64,000 bases of DNA from assembly GCA_035048495.1 (NCBI GenBank), contig CM068551.1, forward strand, positions 17,176,248 to 17,240,247, written 5' to 3'. Numbering within the stretch: position 1 is the first letter of the stretch; each line of letters begins with the position of its first letter. Positions 32,986-44,314 of the stretch are shown piece after piece. The DNA comes from Euptelea pleiosperma. Taxonomy: Eukaryota > Streptophyta > Magnoliopsida > Ranunculales > Eupteleaceae. The notes under the pieces are model-generated. The model did not search any database, had not been told where the DNA came from, and was given only the letters and a program-made list of their open reading frames with translations. The position numbers were made by a program, and so were the translations under genes.

Positions 32986-35900
32986 ATGGAATCGAGCGGA
33001 GCAGTAGCAGAGGTGGCGGAGGTGAAGCAGCCGCATCGGCTGGAGCGAAAATGGACGTTCTGGTGCGACAACCAGTCGAAGCCCAAACAAGGCGCCGCTT
33101 GGGGGACCTCACTTCGCTTGGTTTACAGCTTTGACACCGTCGAAGAGTTCTGGTGGTATGTATGTGTAACACACGCACATAAACTCACTCGCTCACAGTC
33201 AAAGCTCTTTTTTTTATTACTTTTTTGTTTCAAAGATCTTATTTTGTTGCATCTAATACTGCTTGATTTGTATCCTTTTAGCTTTTTTTCTTGAATGTTG
33301 GCTTTTTAATGATATGGGTGTCTTTTATTTTTGTTTTCGTTTCAAAGATTTTATTTTTATGCTTCTAATATTGCTTGATTTGGTTAGCCTTTTTTATTTT
33401 TTTGTTGAAATTTGGCCATTTAATGATATTGGTAGCTTTCATTTTTTTTTTCCCCAGATTTTATTTTTATGCATCTATTATTGCTTGATTTGTCTACCTT
33501 CAGTATTTTTTTTTCAAACAATTTGGATATGGATGCCTTTATTTCTGTTTTTTTTTTTGAAGATTTACTTTTATCTTGACTTAGTTATACACATTTTTTG
33601 TTGTTGAAATTTGGCTTTTTAATGGCACGGGTATCTTTCATTTTTTACCAGATTTTATTGTTATGCATCTAGTACTACTTGATATGTTAGAAAATCAATT
33701 TTTTGTTGGATTTTGGCTTTTAATGATGTGGGGTTATCTATGATTTTTGGTTTTTGATTCAGTGCTTTTACTTGACGCTTCTTACTGATTGATTGATTAC
33801 TTTTTTTTTTTTGATAAGTAGGCGAATTTTATTAAGAACCAAAGAAGAAAAACAGTCCAAATAGGTCGATCTACAAATATAGGATAGCCTAACCAGCAAC
33901 CCAAAGGAGAACCTAAAGCTCCAAAGCCTGGACTGACAAGTTAACTAGTCTAGAGCTATGCACGAGTACATCCCACTTGTAAACAAAATCTTCGAAGAAT
34001 CCCTCTAAACTCCTTATAGCAATTCGCTCACCAATACATAGAAGCCTTAATAGAATTGATGATGCCTTGGATCTCATTCTACTTACTTCGAAGACCCTCG
34101 AGTTCCCAAATCATAGAAAAGGGAAAAAGCCTCTAAAGAATACAGCCCTTAGAAGAAAATGCTAAGGTTGAAGATCCAGTAAAGATGTTGATGACTGCTC
34201 TAGAGAGAGTCCAACACATACGAAAAGCCGAGAAGAAGTAACCCCAAAGTTGTATATTTTCACCATCAGTTGATATGGATATCTTTTAATTTTTGTTTTT
34301 TATAATTGATGGGAGTTTACCATTTTTTTGAACCTTCTTGATATGGATATGCTGCTTCTTTTTTACTCTCTTGTTTTCTTGATTTATAATTTGGTTAGTA
34401 CTATCATCCTTTAATCTTTCTAATTTTCTTGGTTTTGTTTGTTTATCGAAGTAAAATGATGATTCAAGCGTCTTTGATCTGTTTTATATTTCTCCTTTTT
34501 CTGTTTTGGCAGAATTGCATCAAACCCATGTTTCCTTTTTAGTCAAAACTGGCTTTTGTACAAATTCTTTCCTTTAGGGTTTTAAAGCTCATATTTTCTC
34601 CTTGCAGTTTGTATGATCAGATATTTCGGCCTAGCAAGTTGCTGGTAAATGCTGATTTCCACATGTTCAGAGCTGGGATTGAACCCAAATGGGAAGATCC
34701 GGAGTGTGCCAATGGAGGCAAGTGGTCTGTTACCAGCAGCAGAAAGACAAACCTTGATACCATGTGGCTCGAAACTGTATACATCAAAGCTTTCTTCAAT
34801 TGTCCTTTCGTTCTATGGTCGCTTTAAAGCACTAGATGAGATCTTTTACTATTTATCTTCTGATTGTAACTATTGTTTCACGATGCAGTTGATGGCTTTG
34901 ATTGGAGAGCAGTTTGATGAGAGTGACGAGATCTGTGGCGTTGTCGCGAGTGTGCGTCAGAGGCAGGATAAGGTTGCACTGTGGACTAAGACAGCTACCA
35001 ATGAGGCTGCTCAGGTTCTTATTTCTCCTTTCATTGATTACAAAGTTTTTGAATTTGTATTGGATTTTGGAAATCTAAATCATATGGATATTGTTTTTGT
35101 GAAAATGTTTTGCATTATACATAATACAACTATTTTGCATAGGCACAGATTTCCTCGTAACAAATTTTTTTTTTATAAATGAAAGGGAAGTTATTTGAAG
35201 CTGAGCTCGTAAAGAAATTAATTCTTAAATCTGATATTTGTGTGTTTGCGTTAGACATCCCTAGAAAGCCTATTGCTTGTTTACTTTTGTCTCTGTTGCA
35301 TCACTGTGTCAAGTGTATGGCTGTATGCTGAAGTAGAATTACACAAGTAATTATTCCTTCTTACAAGGGAAGATTCAGTTAACATCAACTGTGCTTCAGC
35401 AAGGAAGTGAAAATAATTTCAAGGAAGTCAATGTCATTGGTTCTGATGCTGGCATTCTTTCTTTCTTCAGCTATTATACGGTTCCAATGCAAAGCTACGG
35501 CTAGATACATCATTTAGGCAAATTTCTCTCAGGGCTTTTGTTGTTGATCTTCAAAACAACTATAAGATCAGATCTAATTGGCATAGCTTGAGAGGATTAG
35601 AAAACACATGGCACTGTTGGTTTAATTGGCATAGGTGGAAAGAAAATGGGAGAACTGAATTAGCCACCTTAATCTTGTGGGCATGATTTGATGGAAAACA
35701 ATAGGAGCCTTAGTTGTATGAAGCAGGAGTAGAATTGGGCCAGATTCAGGAGCAGGAGCTGAGAAGCATTTTTTCTCAAAACTCTAGTAGCTGAAGTGGC
35801 TATGAAGCATCTACATTGCATTACATAAAACTTTGAAACATCTACAACTATTTAATGCGGTATTAAAGTTTAACTTATTAGTACAGATTTAAGACATGTT

Positions 35901-38900
35901 CGGTTGCCATTTTATAAATGTTGTAGCACTTCTTTTTTTTTCATAATATGTTGTAATATGTAATTTTAAATGTGTTATAACCTATATTACCCGGGTACGT
36001 CTGAGACACAGGCGTGTTGTGTCGTGGTCACGACATTTACAGTTAAAAAATGAAGTGTCTGACATGGGTATGACATCCATTTTGAAGTGTCCGGGCAACA
36101 TAGATTATAACATATTGTCCGTGAAAATGTTGTTTGGTCATGGGATGCTTGTTTAGGAGATAGGTGATGGCAAAGTTGTAGACATGGAGTATCCATGGTG
36201 GAGCAATGAAGAAGATTTCCTTTGTGGACCGGTAATAAAGAGATTCTATTTAAGAAAGCGAAAAAGAAAAAGAAGATAATGACCGTGTCTTATTACATAA
36301 GTTGTCTAGACATAGTTTCCTTTCCCAATGAGTTTACAATCCCATTGGCACTCCGAATAATATGTACAAAATGTCTAGGCCCCTACTTAATTCTTTAATG
36401 TAGTCAAGATTACTAACTACTCTTCGAGGCCCACTTGAAGTACTGGAAACGCAAACAATGATATTACTTGACTTGCCCTCCACTATTAAGGTGGAACAAT
36501 AAAATAGTCTTGCCTCCACCTTGTTGAATCCTTAAAATTGAAAGCCTCCACTTGGAAAAAATAAAAAGGCAACTTTTTCCACCTCCATTGTCCGTAAAGA
36601 TGCTTTCAACCCTTTCCAACCCGGGATTTCTCATAGCACTCTGATCGAAGGTGAGCTCTATGCTTTCACTATTAGGTTTTTACCAAGATGGAATCACTTA
36701 TTTTTTATGATATTTGGAATCTACATGTTGGCAGTGGATTTTCAGCCAAAGACAGATGGGCACATTAAAACAATGTGCCACGAGGCAGTCTCTTAAGCGG
36801 ACAAAATGTTGCTGTAGGGCCATTAACTAAGCCTGCCAGGGATGGCAGCTAGTTTGACATCTTTGATGTCGGCGTCCAATAAAACTCTGCCACATGGCAG
36901 AGGTAGAGGTATTAAATAATATAACCTAGTTGCAAGCCTTTTGCATTAGTCAATCCACGATGATCCATTAAAAGGATGCCATGTATATGGCTGCAGTGAG
37001 CTTTTTGCTTTGCCGCAAAGTCTGCGTTGAGCTTAGAAAAGGCTGTGCCCAAAAACCTGCGTGGAGCTTTCTCGCCTTATTGCCCACGGTGGGTCAATAA
37101 ATGGATGTCATGTGGCATGTTGGTGAGTATTTTACCCAAGTAACAAACTCAACAACGAGCCAATAAAGCGAGGAGTTTTTTGCTCAAGCTAAGGCAGTGA
37201 TATGGTTAAACTGTGGCATGCCATTAAATGATTGGCATGTGGCCATGCTTATCTCTAATAATTAGGGGCTGAGCCTGGTTAACCAAGAAAGGACTCTCGA
37301 AAGAGTTCCCTTTAAAAAGGGTTGTAGAGGTGTACTTGATATACAACCCACTTAATTACCCAATCAGGTTACTTCTTCAAGTACAAGGGTTCTTTGGGAG
37401 TGTTCCACTTATAGAGTAGGTTTGGGTTTGGCATGCTTTGTGGCACAGACAAGAATAGAGTAAAAGAGAGAGAAGAAGAGTAGCACTTGCAAGCAAGTGT
37501 CAGAAGGTGAAGAAAATAATCAAACCCATTCAAGATCATGGTCCTTAACAAGTAATCAAGTCTAAAATAGGTCTCTTTCTTGGAAAGGAAACCGATCTCA
37601 ATCCTGATCGTCCATCCTTCTGTTTCTGCCTGCACGCCAACCAATCCCAGTCCTACGAACTTATCCTTCCATCAGACTAATAGACTTTGATCCTTCATGG
37701 CTTTTCTGTATTTTTCTCATCCACCAAAAAGGGATGTATTGTCGTAAATACATGTAAAAGACTACTCAAAATGTGGCACACATTCCATGGATATGGGAAT
37801 ATACATCCCCCTCTACGTACCATCAACGTTAGTGGAATAACTTCTTTGGCACACATTTATTTTCTGGTATCAATTTTTTCAATTGTAGTTGGTCTCATCT
37901 GAAAGAGAGATGTGATAAATAATCCAATTACGATTAGATTGGAAGTATGGACCCATTTAAAATAGTAAACTGTCAACCCGAAATTTGACATCGGACAAAT
38001 ATCAAGTGGTAATATATTTCATCCCTTTCAAAATGTGTTGTGTACAGTGGTGGATTTCCAATTTGCTTGTTCCAGGTTAATGGATTGAAGATCATTGAAT
38101 TGTTGCAATGTATAGGCCCACCTTATCAAATTAAGCTTAATACCTTTAGAACCGCAACGCATAGCTTGGTCTTCTTATAAAAACCTTTGGTGTCTCTCTT
38201 TTCACAACCCTTAGTGCATAACTAACGGTGGCATTTTCTATAGGTTTTGCCCTTTGTATTGAAAGTTGTTTGTGCTCGAATATATGCGGTCAATTGACTT
38301 GCTCCAAAAATCTCATACCCATGATAACTACGAAGTACCAAAGCGCTTGAGAAAAAGGATGCTAAATAAGGTAATAGGGAAGAGGTAATAGAATGTAGTT
38401 TTGTGAAGATGAATGGTACAGTATGGAGAAGCTGTGTGATATTTTCTCCAGACTTTATCAGTTGGTCTTTGTCAAGAACCTACCGGTTTACCACTATTTC
38501 TATAGAAGTAATGGCCAGATTGTCTGGTCCCTAGTGTTGAGAAGAAATTATTTTGATTTGGTGTTTTGAGGGAAAATTCCATATGCTATTTGCTTGGTGC
38601 TCTAGAAAGAATGCAATAGAAGAAGTTTTGAAAATAAGTATTGGTCTCCAATAGGGGTTTGCGACACCATCCGGAAGATTTGGGTGGATTGGTGGTGTCA
38701 TGTCGTGAAGGATTTTCAGGGGTTTTGTCAACGGAAATTCTACCAAGTTGGTAGTATATTGTGTATAGTGGAGCCAAAGTGTTGCAAAGACATGACACCC
38801 CCCCTAAATCATAGTTAGATAATAATAAGCTATTCTAGGCTAAATGAAAGCAACATAAACATCCCTTTCCCGGTATAAAATAGATTAATGTTATTTTTCT

Positions 38901-41429
38901 ACAAATTTACCTCAATTTATCTTTTTAATGAATTATCTGTCATTTATTTTTAAGTCATTTAAAAAAGGGGTGCTCATGAGGCTTATGCTCCTCGCCTTGG
39001 GGCTTACGCCTCATGTTTTAGGCCATGAAGTACCTCGCCCCCACGCCTTTCCTTTTAAAAACATTTTTTCACAACATCCAAATGTAATGGAACTTTTGAA
39101 ATTTGCGAAGTTTCTTGTCGTAAAATTTGTTATATCATTTTTTTTATTGACAAAGAAAAGACACAGTAGTACAATGGGAAATGAGAAACTGGTGTCATAG
39201 AAGTATTCAGTACTAATTTTGGTGTTGTATCATGTCGATAGGGTACAATAGACATGTTGAAGTATCGGGGTATCATAGATTGTTGGGCATTGTAGATATG
39301 GCTCCAGAGGTATGATTTAAAATATGGTGCAATTCAAACTTTTCTGTACGATTGAGTTTGGGGTCTTATTGTGTGGTTCAAAGTTTAGCGGGGCTTCGAA
39401 CTTAAGAATATTGTTGGTTTCGTCTGAAACCGAATGAAACCATGTGAAGCTCTTTTGAAACACACAAAATGTGATAAAATGCCATGAAAAAACTGAAAAA
39501 TCACAAAAGCGGGAGAAATAAAGAACATGTAAATGTGTTGAAGTTTTTTAAAAACTACATCCTTTATTTGATTTACATCCAACAATAGTTACTTGCAGTG
39601 CTATATGAAAATAGTGTGTGTAGAGTAAGTACTTGGAATGCAAGTCTACAAGAAACTGTGGTTCAGCCCGATAGCATTGTAAGGCACTCTTTTTGGATAT
39701 AAATCAAATGTAGGAAGTAGTTTTTACAAAAATTATTGCATTTATATGTTTTTATTTTTCTGAATTTTTGGAGATTTTTTGTTTCTACCACATTAATTTA
39801 TGCCTAATTTGCATTCAATTGGATTCATGACATGTGCGCAGTTGAATTTATTATTCCTGTATTTGGTCTATGTTCTGGCAAAGTGAAGAATTGGGGCCTA
39901 TGTTTTGCAAAAGGATATTATCAGGGGCAAGACATTGAACCATTGACTATGAAGAAAACTCTAAACATGTTGGGAAGGCCATAGTTAGAACAGTTCTTTC
40001 TGTAGCTAGTAAAAACACACGAGTTTTTCCCTGCAGCATGACAATGGTAAAAGAAATGGTCTACAAGGAGTGCTCGCTAGTTTAGCAAGGCACGGAGAAA
40101 CCAAGACGTTTGCTTCTCTGACACAAAGGATGCTGTGAAAGCTATTAGAATTCTCTCAAAGAAGGCATCCCATGTAGTTGAGTTGATCAAACCCTCTTCA
40201 TTAAATGTTTCGGAGATAATATCGTAATCCTTCTCATATATGTTGATGATACGAGGTCACCTTAGATTGATACCTTGTATGAAGGAGATATTGAAGAAGA
40301 ATTCTGAGATGAAAGAACTAAGTGCTCCAAAATGCATTCTTTGGGGATATGAATTAAAAAAGAGTGAATTGTGCACTAGTACATGCTTTTAAACGTCTAC
40401 ACAAATAGTGCCGTGCAGAATAACTGATCAGTACCTACTTCTGAAGAGAAACAAATAGTTTGTCTCCTGATGATTTTATCAGGATGGAAGTTTTCATTCA
40501 ACATTCTTTTTGCTTGGCTTAACATACTTTGTGACGTGAATCAAGTGTGCCAGTTCATGCATCATTCCAAGGAAACTGTGAGATGGATACTGTATACGGG
40601 GATAGTTGGTGACGAGTTTGAAATATTAAAGGTGAAGTTCCCAGGTCTCGTTAAGTTGAGACAAACTAGTGTGCAGATAAAAGAAATGATGGGAAATTCA
40701 CTATAGTATATTGTATATTCTTGGAAGTAGTGATATCAACATTGCATATAAAACTGTTGCTTATAAGCTGTGGAAAATACTAAGGGCGTGTTTGATTGCC
40801 AAGTGGGAAAATTGCATTTTCCTTGGGAAAACACAACTGTCCATTGTTAGACAGCCATTTTAAATCTGTACAATTTTCCCTACCAAGCGATTTAAATCTG
40901 GATAATTTTTCCTACTAAGCCCGGAATTCATTTCCCATCCAGATAGGTGAGAATTCATTTCCACCTGAAAATACGCCCTTATTTTCTCACATTATTGAAA
41001 TATGTGTTCTCAGTTGCAATCAATCAGCCATTTAAGGCATTTCCTAGATGTATTTTCTCGGGAAAATTTTCTGTGCAATCAAACGCCCTAATATTAGATT
41101 TATTTTGGGGAATTTGGGGATTAAGGCTGGCTCTGAATTCATGCATCGCAAGTTTGTGCCATAGTAATAATTTTTCTGACCTTTCCCTTTTTGGTTCCGT
41201 GGCATAATGTTCATGTTTTATGTCCATCACGTTATCCAGATGAGCATTGGGAGGAAATGGAAGGAGATCATAGACGTCACTGATAAGATCACATACAGCT
41301 TCCATGTGAGTATCGTAATGGTTATCGTTCTGCTCGAATACCCATTTCCCATCAGTGAACTAACCTCACTAGCTATTGCAGGACGATTCGAGAAGGGAAA
41401 AATCAACCAGAAGTCGATACAATGTGTGA
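32986..41429 (+). CDS. eIF(iso)4E: eIF(iso)4E, plant cap-binding initiation factor (5 exons, 192 aa)
   Basis: It binds the mRNA 5' cap and pairs with eIF(iso)4G to start translation in the cytoplasm. Exons: 32986-33155, 34608-34776, 34889-35014, 41240-41305, 41382-41429; all junctions are GT/AG and in phase. The protein starts MESSGAVAEVAEVKQPHRLE and has KWTFWCDNQ, AAWGTSLR and PKWEDPECANGGKW. Trp39 and Trp85, followed by Glu86, are in the positions of the cap-stacking Trp pair and cap-recognising Glu. The C-terminal half reads LMALIGEQFDESDEICGVVA and SIGRKWKEIIDVTDKITYSF. Length fits the iso form (198 aa in Arabidopsis) rather than the longer eIF4E. Intron 3 is 6.2 kb and loaded with transposon debris; intron 1 holds a LINE tail. 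Plant eIF4E-family genes are known recessive potyvirus-resistance loci; nothing here shows a resistance allele. Confidence 0.95.
33801..34258 (-). mobile_element. LINE 3' tail in eIF(iso)4E intron 1
   Basis: A T-run (about 33799-33812) followed by GATAAGTAGGCGAATTTTATT and then sequence unlike the surrounding T-rich intron. This is the look of a minus-strand LINE 3' UTR with its poly(A) at the left. No ORF domain is legible. The right boundary is estimated from the return of T-rich intron sequence. Confidence 0.5.
40190..40640 (+). mobile_element. Ty1/copia reverse-transcriptase remnant
   Basis: A frame near 40228 reads LLIYVDDTRSP with the YVDD catalytic motif, then stops; after a shift KKNSEMKELSAPKCILWGYE and LKKSELC match the copia block normally reading NSEMKDLGAPKRILGMEI. 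At about 40535-40600 VNQVCQFMHHSKETVRWIL matches the downstream copia block SRFM..PGKEHWQAVKWIL. Stops and frameshifts make it dead. No LTRs were identified around it. Confidence 0.7.
40784..41088 (+). mobile_element. PIF/Harbinger (Tourist-like) MITE, 305 bp
   Basis: Ends GGGCGTGTTTGATTGC and GCAATCAAACGCCC are inverted repeats; TAA flanks both sides (40781-40783, 41089-41091), the 3-bp target duplication of PIF/Harbinger elements. The copy lies about 150 bp before the exon 4 acceptor of eIF(iso)4E. Two more copies are at 47201-47508 and 60637-60792. Confidence 0.88.
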
Positions 41430-41654
41430 GCAATCCCAGATCACATCTTTCAGATCAAGAATTATGAACTAGCCATGAGTTTCTTTTTATGTTATTTAAC
41501 CAAAAAACTTAAAAAGTCTGAAATGTTATGTGGACGTGCCCCATGTGGGATGTAACGAGTTAATGTTCTTTCAATTTCAATATTTGGTGTTTGCATTGGG
41601 TTTAGGATGTGTTTTGCTATTATTTCTTTCATTTTTGAACAAGCAAAGAGCAAG

Positions 41655-41810
41655 CGATTTGCAATTACCATTGTAGGCAAGATGGTTCAGGCTAGAGCAC
41701 AGGACCAGTGGCAATGCAGGGTGTGAGCAGCCTTGATTGAACCCATGACTTACATATATAGGGGGCATGGTTCTAACCACCTTACCAGTGGGGTGGCCCT
41801 TACAAGTATC
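41655..41810 (-). repeat. Possible tRNA-derived SINE
   Basis: On the minus strand TGGTAAGGTGG (near 41790) resembles a Pol III A box and GGGTTCAATCA (near 41735) a B box, roughly 40-45 nt apart as in tRNA promoters. The segment is not a functional tRNA. I did not find an A-tail or target duplication, so this is tentative. Confidence 0.3.
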
Positions 41811-42918
41811 TTTGTTTCTATTCCACTCTATTTCCCAGACGTCAAGATTATATTTTTTAGATTTTGATATTGTCATCTCTCTCATATACAAGAATTTTGG
41901 TTTCTTTTCCATCTGTTGGTGGGGGCAAAAAAAAAGAAAAAAAATCGAATCAGAGTTTCGTCATTCTTTTAGGCCCTGTAAGGTTGCCGATTCGTGCTCA
42001 TATATGCCGATAAAAGTTTTATAGATCAACACTTTTTGGCATATGATTGCTTTCATGGACACCATACCAGGTCTTAATGGCATAAGATCTGATTACCCAG
42101 TTCATTCCAAAGCCTTGCAACAACACCAGAACTCAACAACGAAAACCCGTAGTAAAAACCAGTCTTTGACATTTTCTTGCCGAGCCAGACTGGGAATCGA
42201 CTCCAGGGTAAACTTCCAAGTGGAAAATTGATTTTTTGAAGATGGTAGGAAGAATTCAATCAGATGAAGGTGGGTTTGTAAGTAACAGCCAAGATTTTTT
42301 GGAGAAGAAGTGATGTGTGATATTTTTATTTATATTTATATTTTTTATTTTTTATTTTTGAGGTTTTAGCCTTATTTTTTCTTTAAAATGGTTTAAAAAA
42401 AAACCTGGTTCTTTCAGTAGGTGGCTCGCCGGAGTTCCAAAAATTTCGCGATTTGGTCGAGAGGTCTCGTGCAACTCAATTGATGGATTGTTGCGCCTGG
42501 CACTGCCAAGCTTGTAGAACATATGAAACATAAAATGATTTGGATGTGGTAATTATTTGTCCTAAATTTCGTGGTGCAATATGCACATACATGTGGCACA
42601 TCGAATGGTCCCGGATTACCAGTTTCGCTGACGACTTGTAGAATGTATGGTGCTAAGCTTTCTGGCACTGCCAAGCTCCATAACCAGATAATTTTCTTTC
42701 ACAAAATTAAACCAATAAACAAGATTCAAGCTAAATTACAGAACCTTTTTTTTGTTGTTGCTACTTTTCAAATTGAAAAAAGAGAGAGAGATAAGAGAGA
42801 TATCTCCAGTTTACATCCGGATGTCGTCGAAAACCAGACGAGAACAGTATATACATCTGGAATTCTTTACAGAAACTATAAAAACAATACATTTGAGAAA
42901 AAAAAATACCATATTTTG

Positions 42919-43369
42919 TCATGCAAGGAACCCAAGCTTTTCTCCATTCTTCTTTGCCAATCGAATCAGTCCTTGTCGTTGTTTTGCGTCTGCTCCTATC
43001 GACTTACAGAATTCAGTAATTACCTGAAAAAAAATGACTTAATAGTTGTAAGAACTAACATAGAAGGAAAAGAAGAAGAAGAAAGGATCTCCCAAGTTGT
43101 ACCTGTGAGTGTAAGGCAATGGCTTTGCCTCTAAGTTGATTGAACGGCTTCTTGCCGATGATATTACGGGCGACAACGACGATAGGCGCAAATAGTCCCT
43201 TGCCTTCATTGACGTTCTTCATCATGGGGTTCGACCGTATCGGCTTACCGACTCGAACCCACGTTGGGACTGACTTGGTTAACATGGTGTGATCTTCACC
43301 TAGTAAGGAAGTTCCCCAACTCCCATGAAAGGAAGTACATAACCCAGTTGCTGAAATTGAAGTAGTCAT
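42919..43369 (-). CDS. PGR5: PGR5, proton gradient regulation 5 (2 exons, 123 aa)
   Basis: A small stromal/thylakoid protein needed, with PGRL1, for antimycin-sensitive cyclic electron flow around photosystem I. Exon 1 is 43369-43103 and exon 2 is 43023-42919 on the minus strand, joined over a 79-bp GT/AG intron. The N terminus MTTSISATGLCTSFHGSWGT is a Ser/Thr-rich chloroplast transit peptide. The mature part contains PMMKNVNEGKGLFAPIVVVA, KKPFNQLRGKAIALHSQ and VITEFCKSIGADAKQRQGLI, ending KLGFLA, nearly invariant in plant PGR5. Length compares with 133 aa in Arabidopsis. The start was chosen at MTTS; an upstream in-frame MCFS start codon would be TTG. The gene is convergent with eIF(iso)4E. 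It appears intact. Confidence 0.95.
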
Positions 43370-43790
43370 TGAAAAACACAAGAACCAGTTCTTCAGCTAC
43401 TCCCAAGGGAGACTTGGGAGATTTTCCTTTTCTTCTTGTTAGAATTTGTGAAAGATTTGCTGGTGATTGTCTTTCTCCCTGTGATTTTATTTATTTTTGT
43501 TGTTGTTTAGAGATTATGTTTTGGTGTGATTTTGAGTCTTAGGTTTTTGTTGGATGGTAGTGTGGGAAGTAGAGGCAAAGAAGGCCACACATAAGAGATC
43601 TGAATATGATCTACAAAAAAGCTTAGCCATCTGAACACGTGGCGCATGTGAGAATGTAGGACCAACTATTCAAATAACTCTTACATGGTCTAGAGTCCAT
43701 GGACGTTGTCATGGTGCATGGTGGTGTCATTTTTTCATTGGTCAAGTGTACTGGACTTACTTTAATAATTAATTAACTAAAACTTAAGAC
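43370..43790 (-). promoter_or_regulatory. PGR5 upstream region
   Basis: AT-rich sequence with a CTCCCAAGGGAGACTTGGGAG imperfect palindrome near 43400. No clear TATA box is visible. Its far part (from about 43620) resembles dispersed repeats (ACACGTGGCGCATG). Confidence 0.35.
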
Positions 43791-44120
43791 CAAGGTTTAA
43801 AAGCGGCCGTTATAACAGTATAACGGACTGGGGGCATTACCGTTTTTTCCGTTATAACGAATTATAATGCTCAGGGGAAAAATGGAAAATAACAGTAATA
43901 TAACGGAAAAATTGCACTAAAATTCAAAATTCAAATTTTGAAATTCAATTTTTCAAAAACAAAAAAATAACGGAAATAATGGCCGTTTTTTTTCACAAAA
44001 TTTTCCAGAAAACAACGGTTGTTATTTTCGTTATAACGGAAAAAATGACTGTTATAATGAAAATAACGGCCGGAATTTTTAAAGCATTTTAATGGTACAT
44101 AACGTAACTGGGGAGGTCAA
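43791..44120. repeat. TAACGG-rich element with CCAAGGTTTAAA end
   Basis: Starts CCAAGGTTTAAAAGCGGCCG, contains many TATAACGG / CCGTTATAACG motifs and ends near ACATAACGTAACTGGGGAGG. It is a relative of the elements at 4680-4995 and 55790-56211. The right terminal repeat is lost, so the copy is truncated. It is followed by a short stretch matching, in reverse complement, part of 50575-50605. Confidence 0.6.
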
Positions 44121-44314
44121 GTCATCCTCACAGAAATTCAAATCATTCCGACATTCATAGACTGGTTTAGATGTTGAAGAATCATTGGCCGTCTATTTTT
44201 ACCGTTAACTTGAAAACCACATTTGATGGGATTGGAAATTTCGGAATGGACGATTTTTGTACCTGGGTATGCCAAAATTGTTGTTCCCTGATCCCGACCC
44301 TATATATATATACT

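Larger units (their letters stand above)
35015..41239 (+). other. Intron 3 of eIF(iso)4E (6.2 kb), repeat-filled
   Basis: The intron runs from the donor after GAGGCTGCTCAG to the TATCCAG acceptor. It contains mixed AT-rich repeats, a fragment of the GGTATCATAG family near 39225-39295, a GCCTCA-rich repeat near 38960-39020, Ty1/copia polymerase remnants (40190-40640) and a PIF/Harbinger MITE (40784-41088). No nested host gene was recognised. Confidence 0.8.

Noticed and set aside
34649..35182. 177-codon plus-strand frame in the eIF(iso)4E region
   Set aside because: Partly out of frame with exon 2, runs through intron 2, and only its middle coincides with exon 3; the spliced model explains the conserved protein.
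42571..43134. 187-codon plus-strand frame overlapping PGR5
   Set aside because: It lies antisense across the PGR5 exons and intron, has no domain, and PGR5 on the other strand is unambiguous.
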